Source: JACQSU01 sp964359785
GTDB lineage: Archaea > Nanobdellota > Nanobdellia > Woesearchaeales > JAGWAF01
DNA length: 9,227 nt
Direction of reading: 5' to 3'
Assembly (NCBI GenBank): GCA_964359785.1
Contig: CAYHWL010000054.1
Coordinates: forward strand, 1-9,227
Each line of letters begins with the position of its first letter. Position 1 is the stretch's first letter. Below, piece after piece: positions 1 to 5,791 of this stretch. Below the pieces are notes generated by a model. The model had not been told where the DNA came from and made no database searches. It saw nothing but the letters and a program-made list of their open reading frames with translations. A program made the translations under genes and the position numbers.

Positions 1-419
1 GGTGAAGGCGTAGGCGTGCCTATATTGATAGGAGCACTTAATGGTGGCTGGACCAATTGTTGCGTGGTGCTTGTGATTCCCACCTGAAAATTTCGGGTCA
101 CTTGAGACTGGGCCGTGCCTATAGGAAGGCCATTTGGTCCGATGAGGTTTGCCTTGATCGTATGAGGGCCATTGTCGGTGTAGAGTATTATGGGGTCGAT
201 CTGGTCTCTGATGATGCTTGGCTTCCCATCAAGGGAGAATGACGCGTTTGTTCCAGGGACGATATTGTTCATCGACCATTGGACTATCACCATGCTAGGC
301 CCGCTTTCACTCCCTTGCAGGATGCTTCCTTCTAATGGGTTCAAGATAGAGATTTCTTGCCCGTAAGCGCAAATAGAGAGGGATGTCAATATCAATAGCG
401 CCAAGACATATGTTCTCAT
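1..419 (-). CDS. Secreted Ig-like domain protein, N-terminal part (runs off the left edge)
   Basis: An open frame from ATG at 419 runs without a stop to base 1, giving 139 visible residues; the C-terminus lies outside the window. Residues 1-20 form a signal peptide: short basic start (MRT), hydrophobic core (VLALLILTSLSIC) and a likely cleavage after A-Y-G before QEISILNP. The mature part is rich in Pro, Gly, Ser, Thr and Asn. It contains an ILNPLEGS start and a YTDNGPHTIKANLIGPNG strand-turn pattern, both typical of extracellular Ig-like/cadherin-like beta-sandwich domains. The tail near residues 120-139 is Pro/Thr/Gln-rich, like a linker. The Cys in SLSIC is not a good lipobox because Ile precedes it. 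It probably acts at the cell surface; its ligand is unknown. It lies 43 nt downstream of the flavin reductase on the same strand but has its own TATA-like box. The signal peptide is well supported; the fold is inferred. Confidence 0.8.
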   Translation of the reverse strand, partial: MRTYVLALLILTSLSICAYGQEISILNPLEGSILQGSESGPSMVIVQWSMNNIVPGTNASFSLDGKPSIIRDQIDPIILYTDNGPHTIKANLIGPNGLPIGTAQSQVTRNFQVGITSTTQQLVQPPLSAPINIGTPTPS

Positions 420-442
420 GTCTCACCTGCGCCCAATCGTGA

Positions 443-453
443 TATATAAATGT
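443..453 (-). promoter_or_regulatory. TATA-box promoter for the secreted protein gene
   Basis: Read on the minus strand this is ACATTTATATA. The centre of TTTATATA is about 27 nt upstream of the ATG at 419, which fits a transcript starting at or next to the start codon. An AGGTGA at about 422-427 could be a Shine-Dalgarno for a longer transcript read through from the upstream reductase gene. The same 11-mer occurs at 5781-5791 (-) and 7919-7929 (+). Confidence 0.55.
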
Positions 454-462
454 TTTGAGCGT

Positions 463-1182
463 TTAGAATTTCTCTTTTCGTACCTGTGAGGCGTCAAACC
501 CCATCTCGATTAGGATAGCGCTGATTGCGTCGACAAAGACGGGAGGGCCGCACATGAATACTAAAGCGTCTTTTTTGGTTGGGCACATTTTTTCTAGGAC
601 CGATTTATCGATTCTGCCTAGATGGCATTCCATATCTGTGCAGGGCTGTGTCGCCGCAAAAAGGGTGGGAATCTTATGGTTCGCTGCGGTCACCCGTATC
701 TCATCGACATATTCTATGTCATTAGGCAGTTTGTTGCTTGATATCCACACAATCGGTGTTTTGCCGCCTCTTGCTATTTGGTCTCTCATGATGCCAAGTA
801 CTGGCGCGACTCCGCTTCCTGCGGAGATGAGATACAAAGTTTTAGGTTTATCCTCTTTTTTAAGAAAGAAATTTCCAAATGGCCCTGACACTTCAACGAA
901 TGTCCCTATTTTGGCTGTGGAGAATAGCCATGTTGTGAGCGCTCCTCCAGAGACCAGCTTAATCGCAAGTTCAATTTCGTTACTGCGGGTAGGAGTGCTT
1001 GCGATGGAATAGCTTCGTTTGATCTTCTTTATGGATCCATCCGATTGTGCTATCTCCAGGGTTATCATGACGAACTGGCCTGCTTGATAGATGAATTCAG
1101 CAGGTGTCGTGATTATGAATGATTTACTGGATGGTGTAAGATCCGTGATCTTTATGATCTTGCTTTGAAATGTGATTGCCAT
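463..1182 (-). CDS. FAD/NAD(P)H-binding oxidoreductase (ferredoxin-NADP reductase-like)
   Basis: 239 aa, the size of a two-domain ferredoxin-NADP(+) reductase-type flavoprotein. Residues 1-105 form the FAD-binding beta-barrel: AGQFVMI at 34-40, RSYSIAS at 56-62 (the RxYS flavin motif) and GPFGNFF at 100-106. Residues 112-239 form the nucleotide-binding domain: LISAGSGVAPVLG at 118-130 (GxGxxP), CGPP at 211-214, and the aromatic C-terminal residue F239 often found stacking on flavin in this family. No C-terminal 2Fe-2S domain is present, so electrons must pass to a separate partner, which is not in the window. The start is taken at MAITF because the ORF can extend upstream only by running into the endonuclease III gene. 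It lies 23 nt after the nth stop and is probably co-transcribed with it. Substrate and NADH/NADPH preference cannot be told from sequence. Confidence 0.88.
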   Translation of the reverse strand: MAITFQSKIIKITDLTPSSKSFIITTPAEFIYQAGQFVMITLEIAQSDGSIKKIKRSYSIASTPTRSNEIELAIKLVSGGALTTWLFSTAKIGTFVEVSGPFGNFFLKKEDKPKTLYLISAGSGVAPVLGIMRDQIARGGKTPIVWISSNKLPNDIEYVDEIRVTAANHKIPTLFAATQPCTDMECHLGRIDKSVLEKMCPTKKDALVFMCGPPVFVDAISAILIEMGFDASQVRKEKF

Positions 1183-1205
1183 TGCGCAAAGAAAAAATTC
1201 GTGCC

Positions 1206-1841
1206 TTAATAATGTTTGCCGACGCCCTTCTTGGGGCATATCTTGACAAGCACGCATTTTGAACAAGTGGGTGTAGGCGCTTTGCATGTGTCCCTACCCA
1301 ATCTGATGAGCAGATAGTTTATATCACCCCACTGTTTTTTTGGAAAGGCCCTCATCAGGTCCGCTTCGATCTTGTCCGTGTTTTTCTGTGTGGACAATCC
1401 CAGCCTCCCCGCCAACCGTTTGACATGTGTGTCCACTGCGATCCCTTCCACTTTCCCAAAAGCGTCGATAAGGACTATATTAGCGGTCTTTCTTGCTACG
1501 CCCTTAAGTTCCAATAGCGCAGGCATCGTGTCTGGCACTTTGCCCCCATGTCTTGCCACAAGGAATTGTGCCATCTCCTGTATGTGTTTTGCTTTCATAT
1601 GGTAGAATCCAGTGCTCCTGATGAAACTCTCAAGTTCTTGCAAATTGGCATGCGCATAGCCCAAAGCGGTTGGGTACTTCGCAAACAACGAGGGTGTCAC
1701 TTTATTGACCCGTTCATCTGTGCATTGCGCTGATAGCATCACTGCGATGAGGGTCTCAAGAGGGGTTTTGGCATGGAGAAATGCGTGTCGTTTGCCATAT
1801 TTTTTTAAGAGCAGTCCATAAATCTTTGTGACATCCGCCAT
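1206..1841 (-). CDS. nth: Endonuclease III (DNA glycosylase/AP lyase)
   Basis: 211 aa, full family length. This base-excision repair enzyme removes oxidised pyrimidines and cleaves the abasic site by beta-elimination. MLSAQCTDERVNK at 35-47 is the conserved N-terminal helix motif. The helix-hairpin-helix is LLELKGVARKTANIVL at 109-124, with catalytic Lys118. The second catalytic residue is Asp137 in AVDTHVKRL. The four [4Fe-4S] ligands are intact at Cys186, 193, 196 and 202, with the classical C-x6-C-x2-C-x5-C spacing. One small oddity is ELKGVARKTA where most family members have LPGVGRKTA; the Gly-x-Lys geometry is kept. A CTTTTAAT (ATTAAAAG on the coding strand) at 1863-1870 lies about 25 nt before the ATG, suggesting a leaderless mRNA. 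The flavin reductase follows 23 nt downstream. Confidence 0.96.
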   Translation of the reverse strand: MADVTKIYGLLLKKYGKRHAFLHAKTPLETLIAVMLSAQCTDERVNKVTPSLFAKYPTALGYAHANLQELESFIRSTGFYHMKAKHIQEMAQFLVARHGGKVPDTMPALLELKGVARKTANIVLIDAFGKVEGIAVDTHVKRLAGRLGLSTQKNTDKIEADLMRAFPKKQWGDINYLLIRLGRDTCKAPTPTCSKCVLVKICPKKGVGKHY

Positions 1842-1862
1842 GGTTAATCAGGGGTTTTCCTG

Positions 1863-1870
1863 CTTTTAAT
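1863..1870 (-). promoter_or_regulatory. TATA-like box for nth
   Basis: ATTAAAAG on the minus strand, centred about 25 nt upstream of the nth ATG at 1841. No Shine-Dalgarno lies close to the ATG. The spacing suggests leaderless transcription. It is a weak match to a TATA box. Confidence 0.4.
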
Positions 1871-1909
1871 GGTTGCCAGCGCATTTGAATCCTTAAAAAA
1901 TTGATAACG

Positions 1910-1918
1910 TTTTTATAG
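1910..1918 (+). promoter_or_regulatory. TATA-like box for the 1941 gene
   Basis: TTTTTATAG centred about 27 nt upstream of the ATG at 1941. No ribosome binding site lies between box and start, so the transcript is probably leaderless. This supports choosing 1941 over the later in-frame ATGs at 1989 and 2007. Confidence 0.5.
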
Positions 1919-1940
1919 TGAATCGTCTCGCTTTGCTTGC

Positions 1941-2669
1941 ATGAAGGGTGGTCGACGTAGTGTTATCGGTGCAGAATTGGATTCATATATGGCATCGCGT
2001 CGTAGAATGACGGGATGGATTTCCAAGACTGTGAAATCATGGAAGGCCAAGCCAAAACCGGCTCCGAGAACAGCACCGACGCTAAGTAGGCCTGTGGTCC
2101 ATGAGCGTCCGCATATCATTCAGCAAAAAGTCATAGTACAAGATGGATTTGAGGACATGAGTCCTGGAGTGTGGGGTCGTATGTCAGGGTTTTTCGGCAA
2201 AGTGTTCGGTAAACAGGAATCTGAGTTTGAGGAGTATGATTTTGCTCCTGATGTGGACTTCACTCCGCCAGAAGCGGTGCTAAAGACNNNNNNNNNNNNN
2301 NNNNNNNNNNNNNNNNNNNNNNNNNNNNNNNNNNNNNNNNNNNNNNNNNNNNNNNNNNNNNNNNNNNNNNNNNNNNNNNNNNNNNNNGCTCCACAGCCAG
2401 AGCAAAAGAAGAAAGGATGGTCATTTTTTAGCAGGAAGAAAAAAGATGATGATTATGCGCAGATGCCGCAAGCGCAGCCTCAAAATGAGTATCTTGTCTC
2501 GAATTATGAGAAAGAGCTCAATGATACCAAGGAGGACATGCGTGAGATGACCAAGATTTTCCTCGCAGGCATGGAACGTATGCCTCCTGAAGAGCTCCAC
2601 AAGTTCAAGAGGACTGAAGAGTTCGACAGGCTAAAGGTCCTTCTCAAAAAGCATAATGTAATCAAGTGA
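1941..2669 (+). CDS. Unrecognised charged, Pro/Gln-rich protein, split by the assembly gap
   Basis: 115 residues are readable before the gap and 93 after it. The reading frame matches on both sides, but the true length is unknown because the 100-N gap is a conventional placeholder. The N-terminal 45 residues are strongly basic (RRRMTGWISKTVKSWKAKPKP). An acidic stretch near residues 92-110 follows (ESEFEEYDFAPDVD). After the gap come APQPEQKKKGWSFFSRKKK, a Gln/Pro linker (QMPQAQPQNE) and a C-terminal helical segment of about 55 residues (NYEKELNDTKEDM onward) ending KKHNVIK. No signal peptide or membrane segment is seen, so it is probably cytoplasmic. Short K/R-rich WSFF/SGFF motifs followed by acidic residues and Tyr occur on both sides. 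I do not recognise a family. Its last 8 nt overlap the convergent TrmB gene. Confidence 0.7.
   Translation: MKGGRRSVIGAELDSYMASRRRMTGWISKTVKSWKAKPKPAPRTAPTLSRPVVHERPHIIQQKVIVQDGFEDMSPGVWGRMSGFFGKVFGKQESEFEEYDFAPDVDFTPPEAVLKXXXXXXXXXXXXXXXXXXXXXXXXXXXXXXXXXXAPQPEQKKKGWSFFSRKKKDDDYAQMPQAQPQNEYLVSNYEKELNDTKEDMREMTKIFLAGMERMPPEELHKFKRTEEFDRLKVLLKKHNVIK
2288..2387. other. Assembly gap (100 N)
   Basis: Exactly 100 undetermined bases, the usual filler for a scaffold gap of unknown size. It falls inside the coding region of the 1941 gene between VLK and APQPEQ, so the number of missing residues and the frame link are not secured. Low-complexity or repetitive coding sequence is a plausible cause. Confidence 0.98.
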
Positions 2670-3417
2670 GCGGTTTGGCTTGTTGCCACATGGTCTCAAA
2701 GCTTTTCTTGAGTGTTTGGACTAGTGCTTTGTTAGTGGTCCTTATCCCTAACCGTTCTTCACCTTTTTCATAGGCTTCTGTCCCAAGCAACGCTTCCCGT
2801 CCATCGCATACCGCCATGCTCACCAAGTCAGGAATTGCTAGTATGCGTATTTCCCCGCCTCCTTCTACAAATGATTTCACTGTTTTCCGGTTCTCTTTGG
2901 TCACAGCTCGTATTATGATGCGAGCTTTCACTCCCCGGCAAATTGCCCTTTTCTTAACAAGATCAGTCGCATATGATCCTACAAACAATGGGGCGCATTG
3001 GATGAATTCCTTGCAAGCGTGCTCGATCAGATTCACAAGTTCATCCAGGTGTGCCTCACGCCCGCGATAGAATCTTGTGGAGGGTGGATTGATAGAGATG
3101 TTCCTTGATTTGGTGGGTATCCGCAGGTTTGCCAATTCCTGATTCATCTGGTTCGTTTTTTCTATCTTGGAGAGGATGAATTTCCCAAGTGAGGTCTTGA
3201 TGTCATCGCCGCTGTATCTTTTGGGTTTGCCAGGGATTATCCGGACTAGCCCTTTGATTCTCAATCCATCGAGGATCTGATAGACTCGTCCAATGGGCAC
3301 ATTGGCCTTTGAGGAGATCTGTCCTGCGGTGTCACTGTCATTTTTCGCAAGATGGATCATGACCCGTGTTTCGTATGAATTGAATCCGATCTCGCGCAGA
3401 TACTCTAGTAGTTCCAT
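2662..3417 (-). CDS. TrmB-family transcriptional regulator
   Basis: 251 aa. Residues 1-70 form the TrmB winged helix: LREIGFNSYETRVMIHLAKND, then TAGQISSKANVPIGRVYQIL (recognition helix about 39-52) and the wing IIPGKPKRYSG at 60-70. A helical linker at 73-100 probably dimerises. Residues 112-247 match the phospholipase-D-like middle domain found in TrmB relatives: FYRGREAHLDELVNL at 116-130, RGVKARIIIR at 161-170, VCDGREALLG at 203-212 and GIRTTNKALVQTLKKSFETMW at the end. It is shorter than the roughly 340-residue Thermococcus TrmB and lacks room for the last sugar-binding part, so its ligand is unknown. It is divergent from the HD-domain gene across a 55-nt spacer. That spacer holds a palindromic TATA box and a 9-bp inverted repeat, which suggests autoregulation. 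The ATG lies about 27 nt from the TATA centre, consistent with a leaderless mRNA. Confidence 0.9.
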   Translation of the reverse strand: MELLEYLREIGFNSYETRVMIHLAKNDSDTAGQISSKANVPIGRVYQILDGLRIKGLVRIIPGKPKRYSGDDIKTSLGKFILSKIEKTNQMNQELANLRIPTKSRNISINPPSTRFYRGREAHLDELVNLIEHACKEFIQCAPLFVGSYATDLVKKRAICRGVKARIIIRAVTKENRKTVKSFVEGGGEIRILAIPDLVSMAVCDGREALLGTEAYEKGEERLGIRTTNKALVQTLKKSFETMWQQAKPLT

Positions 3418-3453
3418 AAACTTATTGAAGTTGTTTTATCTATTAATAAGTTT
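3418..3453. promoter_or_regulatory. Bidirectional promoter with inverted-repeat operator candidate
   Basis: AAACTTATT at 3418-3426 and its exact reverse complement AATAAGTTT at 3445-3453 flank an 18-nt spacer. TATTAATA at 3441-3448 is itself a perfect palindrome, centred at 3444.5. That is about 27 nt from the TrmB ATG (3417, minus) and about 28 nt from the HD gene ATG (3473, plus), the normal archaeal TATA-to-start distance in both directions. The right arm of the repeat overlaps the TATA box and the left arm abuts the TrmB start. A dimeric regulator, most simply the adjacent TrmB protein, could block both genes here; that is inference. Confidence 0.6.
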
Positions 3454-3472
3454 GCTATTGTTTCTGCTGGGG

Positions 3473-4069
3473 ATGGAACACACACCAAAATATCTGTCTC
3501 TTGATGAGCTCACCGCCCTGATGTCACAGCCAAATAGGTCTTGCGCAAGAAGATTTTTAGAGGATAACAAGGAGATCCTCAAGACCGCGCTTGGAGGCAG
3601 GCATAATCATCAGGCTTGGGAAGGTGGTTATCTTGACCACGTCACGGAGTGCATGAACTTTGCCGCTTTGCTATACCCTGCGCTTAGTGTCGCCAGACCT
3701 CAAAGTTTCAGGTTAGATGATGCCTTGACTGTCTTGTTTCTCCATGATATCGAGAAACCTTGGCGGTACGAAAAAAGGGATGGGGTCTACGTCCAGGCGC
3801 AAAGCCTTGATTCATTTGAGAAGCGTGAGGCGTTCACAAATGAAGTTGCCAGATCATATGGGTTTGTTCTATCGATTGACCAGCACAATGCGTTGAGATT
3901 CGTCGAAGGTGAGAACCAATTCACAGGTTATAGCCCATCCAATCGTGGGATGGGGAGATTGGCTGCCTTTTGTCATATGTGCGATGTATGGAGCGCGAGA
4001 GGTGCTTATGATCATCCGCTTGCAGATGAGGATCCTTGGCCAGGCGCTTTCACGAACCGCCCGAAATGA
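3473..4069 (+). CDS. HD-domain metal-dependent hydrolase
   Basis: 198 aa. An HD-superfamily pattern is visible: HNHQAWEGGYLDHV at 44-57 (His57), LFLHDIEKPW at 88-97 (the His91-Asp92 doublet) and a later metal-ligand candidate Asp171 in CHMCDVWS. The WEGGYLDHV...HDIEK arrangement resembles the HD domains of YhaM-type 3'-5' exoribonucleases and related phosphohydrolases (H-x-x-y-x-GGLLeHt...HDigK). There is no OB-fold or KH domain here, so this is a stand-alone domain with unknown substrate; nucleotide phosphomonoester or oligonucleotide cleavage is possible. The start is taken at MEHTPKY: the longer frame to 3293 runs antisense through TrmB, and the ATG is at TATA spacing from the shared promoter. 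The stop is 2 nt from the convergent RuBisCO stop. Confidence 0.82.
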   Translation: MEHTPKYLSLDELTALMSQPNRSCARRFLEDNKEILKTALGGRHNHQAWEGGYLDHVTECMNFAALLYPALSVARPQSFRLDDALTVLFLHDIEKPWRYEKRDGVYVQAQSLDSFEKREAFTNEVARSYGFVLSIDQHNALRFVEGENQFTGYSPSNRGMGRLAAFCHMCDVWSARGAYDHPLADEDPWPGAFTNRPK

Positions 4070-4071
4070 TA

Positions 4072-5517
4072 TCAGGCGATCTCTTCTTTGTGATCTTTCT
4101 TTTTTGTGAAGAATGTGATGGCTTCCGCAAGCTCTTTGTGGGTCTTGGCGTATTTATTGATGTCGACACCTTTCTTGTAGGCTTCGCATGCTTGCACTAG
4201 CGCCATCGCGCCGCATCGTGTCCCTCGTGGATGCGCATGGACCCCTGCGCCCATTGTGGTGATAAAGTCCATATTGCCCATCAAATCGATGAACGGTTTG
4301 AGCAGAGTCGGATTCAAACCCCCGGATATTATCGGACAGCATTTGCGTACGCCCCTCCATACATCATCGGAGAGTGTCTTTTTCCCGCGTCGATCAGATT
4401 TCTCGATCTTGATCGCGTCTTCATCATTTTCAGGTATAGTGCTCCAGCTTTGTTCAAAATAATGACCGATGCTTTTCATATGGATTATATTGTGCGCGGC
4501 CACGATATCCTCGCTTGGACTGCCGCTCATCTTGCCGACCCCTGCTGTGCCGGTGTGGATCCCGCTTGCTCCGGCCAGACGTGCGAATTTAGAGAGTACT
4601 AGGACAGAGTGGCCAATAGGGTTTTCTTTTCGTGTGAATGCCCCATGACCTGCACGATGGAAGTGTATGAACACGTCAGGATATTTACGTCGCAATGTCT
4701 GCACCGCCATCCATCCCGCAGTCAACCCGTCTATGAGAAACGCATAGCTTCCAGCTTCGAATCCTGCTTTTCGGATCATCTCACACCGCAGGATCATAGT
4801 ATCATAATCAGGGGCCGACACGTTGAAAGAATGCACTTTCTTGTGCCCTGTCTTTTTCACGGCCTTATCCATCGCTTCTTTGACGTGAGATACCATCTTT
4901 TTATATGGACAAAAATCTTGGTCTGCTTGAGGCTCGTCGTTTTTTACGAAATCTCCTCCGCCCACCCAGAAATCATAGCATACTTCAGCGTATTCAGATG
5001 AAGTGAGCCCCATTTTTGGTTTGATTATCGTTCCAAGTATCGGTCGGTCGTAGACTCCAAGATAGCGCCTCATGTCGTCGATGGTATAATTTGGCCCATC
5101 GTATTGCTCAAGCATGGAGGGTGGAAACCAGACATCCAACAGTTTTAGCGCTGTCACTTCTTTGACTCCAAGCACATTGCCCACAAGATATGTTAGTACA
5201 TTTTGTATGTTTCCGCCACGGTCAAATAGCCTCCAAGGGTACGCTATCCAGACGAGGTTCTTGGGGATGTCCAGATCATATACGATGGCGTTCATCTGCC
5301 GTGAGAATTTTGTCTCTGTCTTGACAGCGAAATTCGTGCCTGTCGATGATTCAGCGGCGATCTCTGCCGCGCTCTGCAGATGATTGTGTCCCGTCCCTGG
5401 TTTTAGATAGTACACAGCGAGCATATACTCGCCATTCTCCGGATCGGACAATTTGAGATTCACATATGCGCTTTGATGCGAGTTGAGTGTTTTTACCAAT
5501 GTTTGAGCGTTAGGCAT
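4072..5517 (-). CDS. rbcL: RuBisCO large subunit, form II/III (archaeal)
   Basis: 481 aa. It carboxylates ribulose-1,5-bisphosphate to two 3-phosphoglycerates; in archaea this usually serves AMP/nucleoside salvage rather than a Calvin cycle. N-terminal domain 1-150 carries AAESSTGTN at 54-62 (Glu56, Thr61, Asn62) and VGN at 112-114. The barrel carries GTIIKPKMGL at 162-171 (Lys166, Lys168), GGGDFVKNDEPQ at 186-197 (carbamylated Lys192, Mg ligands Asp194/Glu195), HFHRAGHGA at 285-293 (His287, Arg288, His291), GIHTGTAGVGK at 319-329 (His321, loop-6 Lys329), SGG at 398-400 and TTMGAGVHAHP. KNDEPQ...FCPYKK and TGTN are form II-type signatures. Between HYFEQ (352-356) and CPIISGG (394-400) there are roughly 30 extra residues compared with form II, matching the assembly-domain insertion known from Methanococcoides-type II/III enzymes. 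All catalytic residues are present. No small subunit or AMP phosphorylase gene is in the window. Confidence 0.96.
   Translation of the reverse strand: MPNAQTLVKTLNSHQSAYVNLKLSDPENGEYMLAVYYLKPGTGHNHLQSAAEIAAESSTGTNFAVKTETKFSRQMNAIVYDLDIPKNLVWIAYPWRLFDRGGNIQNVLTYLVGNVLGVKEVTALKLLDVWFPPSMLEQYDGPNYTIDDMRRYLGVYDRPILGTIIKPKMGLTSSEYAEVCYDFWVGGGDFVKNDEPQADQDFCPYKKMVSHVKEAMDKAVKKTGHKKVHSFNVSAPDYDTMILRCEMIRKAGFEAGSYAFLIDGLTAGWMAVQTLRRKYPDVFIHFHRAGHGAFTRKENPIGHSVLVLSKFARLAGASGIHTGTAGVGKMSGSPSEDIVAAHNIIHMKSIGHYFEQSWSTIPENDEDAIKIEKSDRRGKKTLSDDVWRGVRKCCPIISGGLNPTLLKPFIDLMGNMDFITTMGAGVHAHPRGTRCGAMALVQACEAYKKGVDINKYAKTHKELAEAITFFTKKKDHKEEIA
4095..4106 (+). terminator. T-rich terminator candidate for the HD gene
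   Basis: CTTTCTTTTTTG just downstream of the HD gene stop, inside the 3' end of the convergent RuBisCO gene. Archaeal RNA polymerase terminates at T-rich non-template tracts without needing a hairpin. The support is the base run and position only. Confidence 0.35.
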
Positions 5518-5540
5518 ATGTTTTCTCTTATTGTCTCCTT

Positions 5541-5548
5541 TATTATAT
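5541..5548 (-). promoter_or_regulatory. TATA-like box proximal to rbcL
   Basis: On the minus strand AAATATAATAAAG, centred about 28 nt upstream of the RuBisCO ATG at 5517, implying a leaderless rbcL mRNA. An AAAGGAGA at about 5533-5540 ends about 15 nt from the ATG, rather far for a Shine-Dalgarno, but it could serve if transcription starts further upstream at the 5781 box. Confidence 0.5.
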
Positions 5549-5577
5549 TTTGCAGAGGTTTAGAGGTGTATTTTCAT

Positions 5578-5758
5578 CACGTACTGCCTAGAAGTCTGTT
5601 CGTGCCGCGGACCGAGAAGTTCCGGCCCGCGGGTGTGCCTCACTCTTCTTTTTGTAAAGAAGTCTTGCGCCGTGAGAAGGATTGAATGGTTCCCAGCCGA
5701 AAAGTGGGGGGGTGGTTGAGTTACAGAAAACGGTTTCGCTGGGAACCGCTCAATTTCC
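5578..5758 (-). ncRNA. Structured RNA candidate with four consecutive hairpins
   Basis: This stretch has no credible ORF. Hairpin A pairs 5679-5702 with 5734-5758: GGTTCCCAGC (5688-5697) with GCTGGGAACC (5738-5747), GAAA with TTTC, ATTGA with TCAAT, and GG with CC, about 21 bp. Hairpin B pairs CTCAC (5639-5643) with GTGAG (5672-5676) and CTTCTTT (5645-5651) with AAAGAAG (5656-5662). Hairpin C pairs CCGCGG (5605-5610) with CCGCGG (5627-5632) and CCG with CGG around an 8-nt loop. Hairpin D, weaker, pairs CACG (5578-5581) with CGTG (5601-5604). On the minus strand a TATA box at 5781-5791 would place the first nucleotide near 5758, exactly at the base of hairpin A. I found no RNase P (GAGGAAAGUCC, ACAGAAnnnGGCUUA) or SRP helix-8 (GGAAGGnAGCAGC) signature. 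It may be a separate RNA or a long structured rbcL leader. The strand is inferred. Confidence 0.5.
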
Positions 5759-5780
5759 AAGTATTTGATAGTAAGGCTTA

Positions 5781-5791
5781 TATATAAATGT
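5781..5791 (-). promoter_or_regulatory. Strong TATA-box promoter upstream of the structured RNA
   Basis: ACATTTATATA on the minus strand, within ATAGATACATTTATATA (5781-5797). This 17-mer differs at one base from ATAGCTACATTTATATA at 7913-7929 in front of the winged-helix gene. Spacing puts transcription start at about 5757-5758, the first paired base of hairpin A. Confidence 0.6.

Noticed and set aside
554..1012. 152-codon plus-strand ORF opposite the flavin reductase
   Set aside because: Antisense shadow of a well-supported flavoprotein gene; composition does not look like a natural protein.
1183..1287. 35-residue N-terminal extension of the flavin reductase
   Set aside because: It overlaps the Fe-S cysteine-encoding 3' end of nth in another frame and lacks family similarity; the FAD domain begins normally at MAITF.
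3293..3472. 60-residue N-terminal extension of the HD protein
   Set aside because: It runs antisense through the TrmB N-terminus and across the shared promoter; ATG 3473 has the right TATA spacing.
4231..5001. Plus-strand ORFs of 123 and 130 codons inside RuBisCO
   Set aside because: They are antisense to a strongly conserved catalytic gene and show no family resemblance.
5578..5758. RNase P RNA or SRP RNA
   Set aside because: The plus strand has ACAGAAAA, but no GAGGAAAGUCC, no AGCAAGCC-like motif and no adjacent GGCUUA; no SRP helix-8 GGAAGGnAGCAGC motif on either strand.
5679..5758. Transposon end or MITE based on the 21-bp inverted repeat
   Set aside because: No target-site duplication is visible at the borders and no transposase lies nearby; a promoter at the exact distance favours an RNA gene. 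It cannot be fully excluded from a single copy.
5560..5760. 66-codon minus-strand ORF over the hairpin region, and a 70-codon plus-strand ORF at 5473-5685
   Set aside because: The sequence is dominated by perfect inverted repeats, lacks a good start context and encodes low-complexity Pro/His/Arg-rich peptides; RNA structure explains it better.
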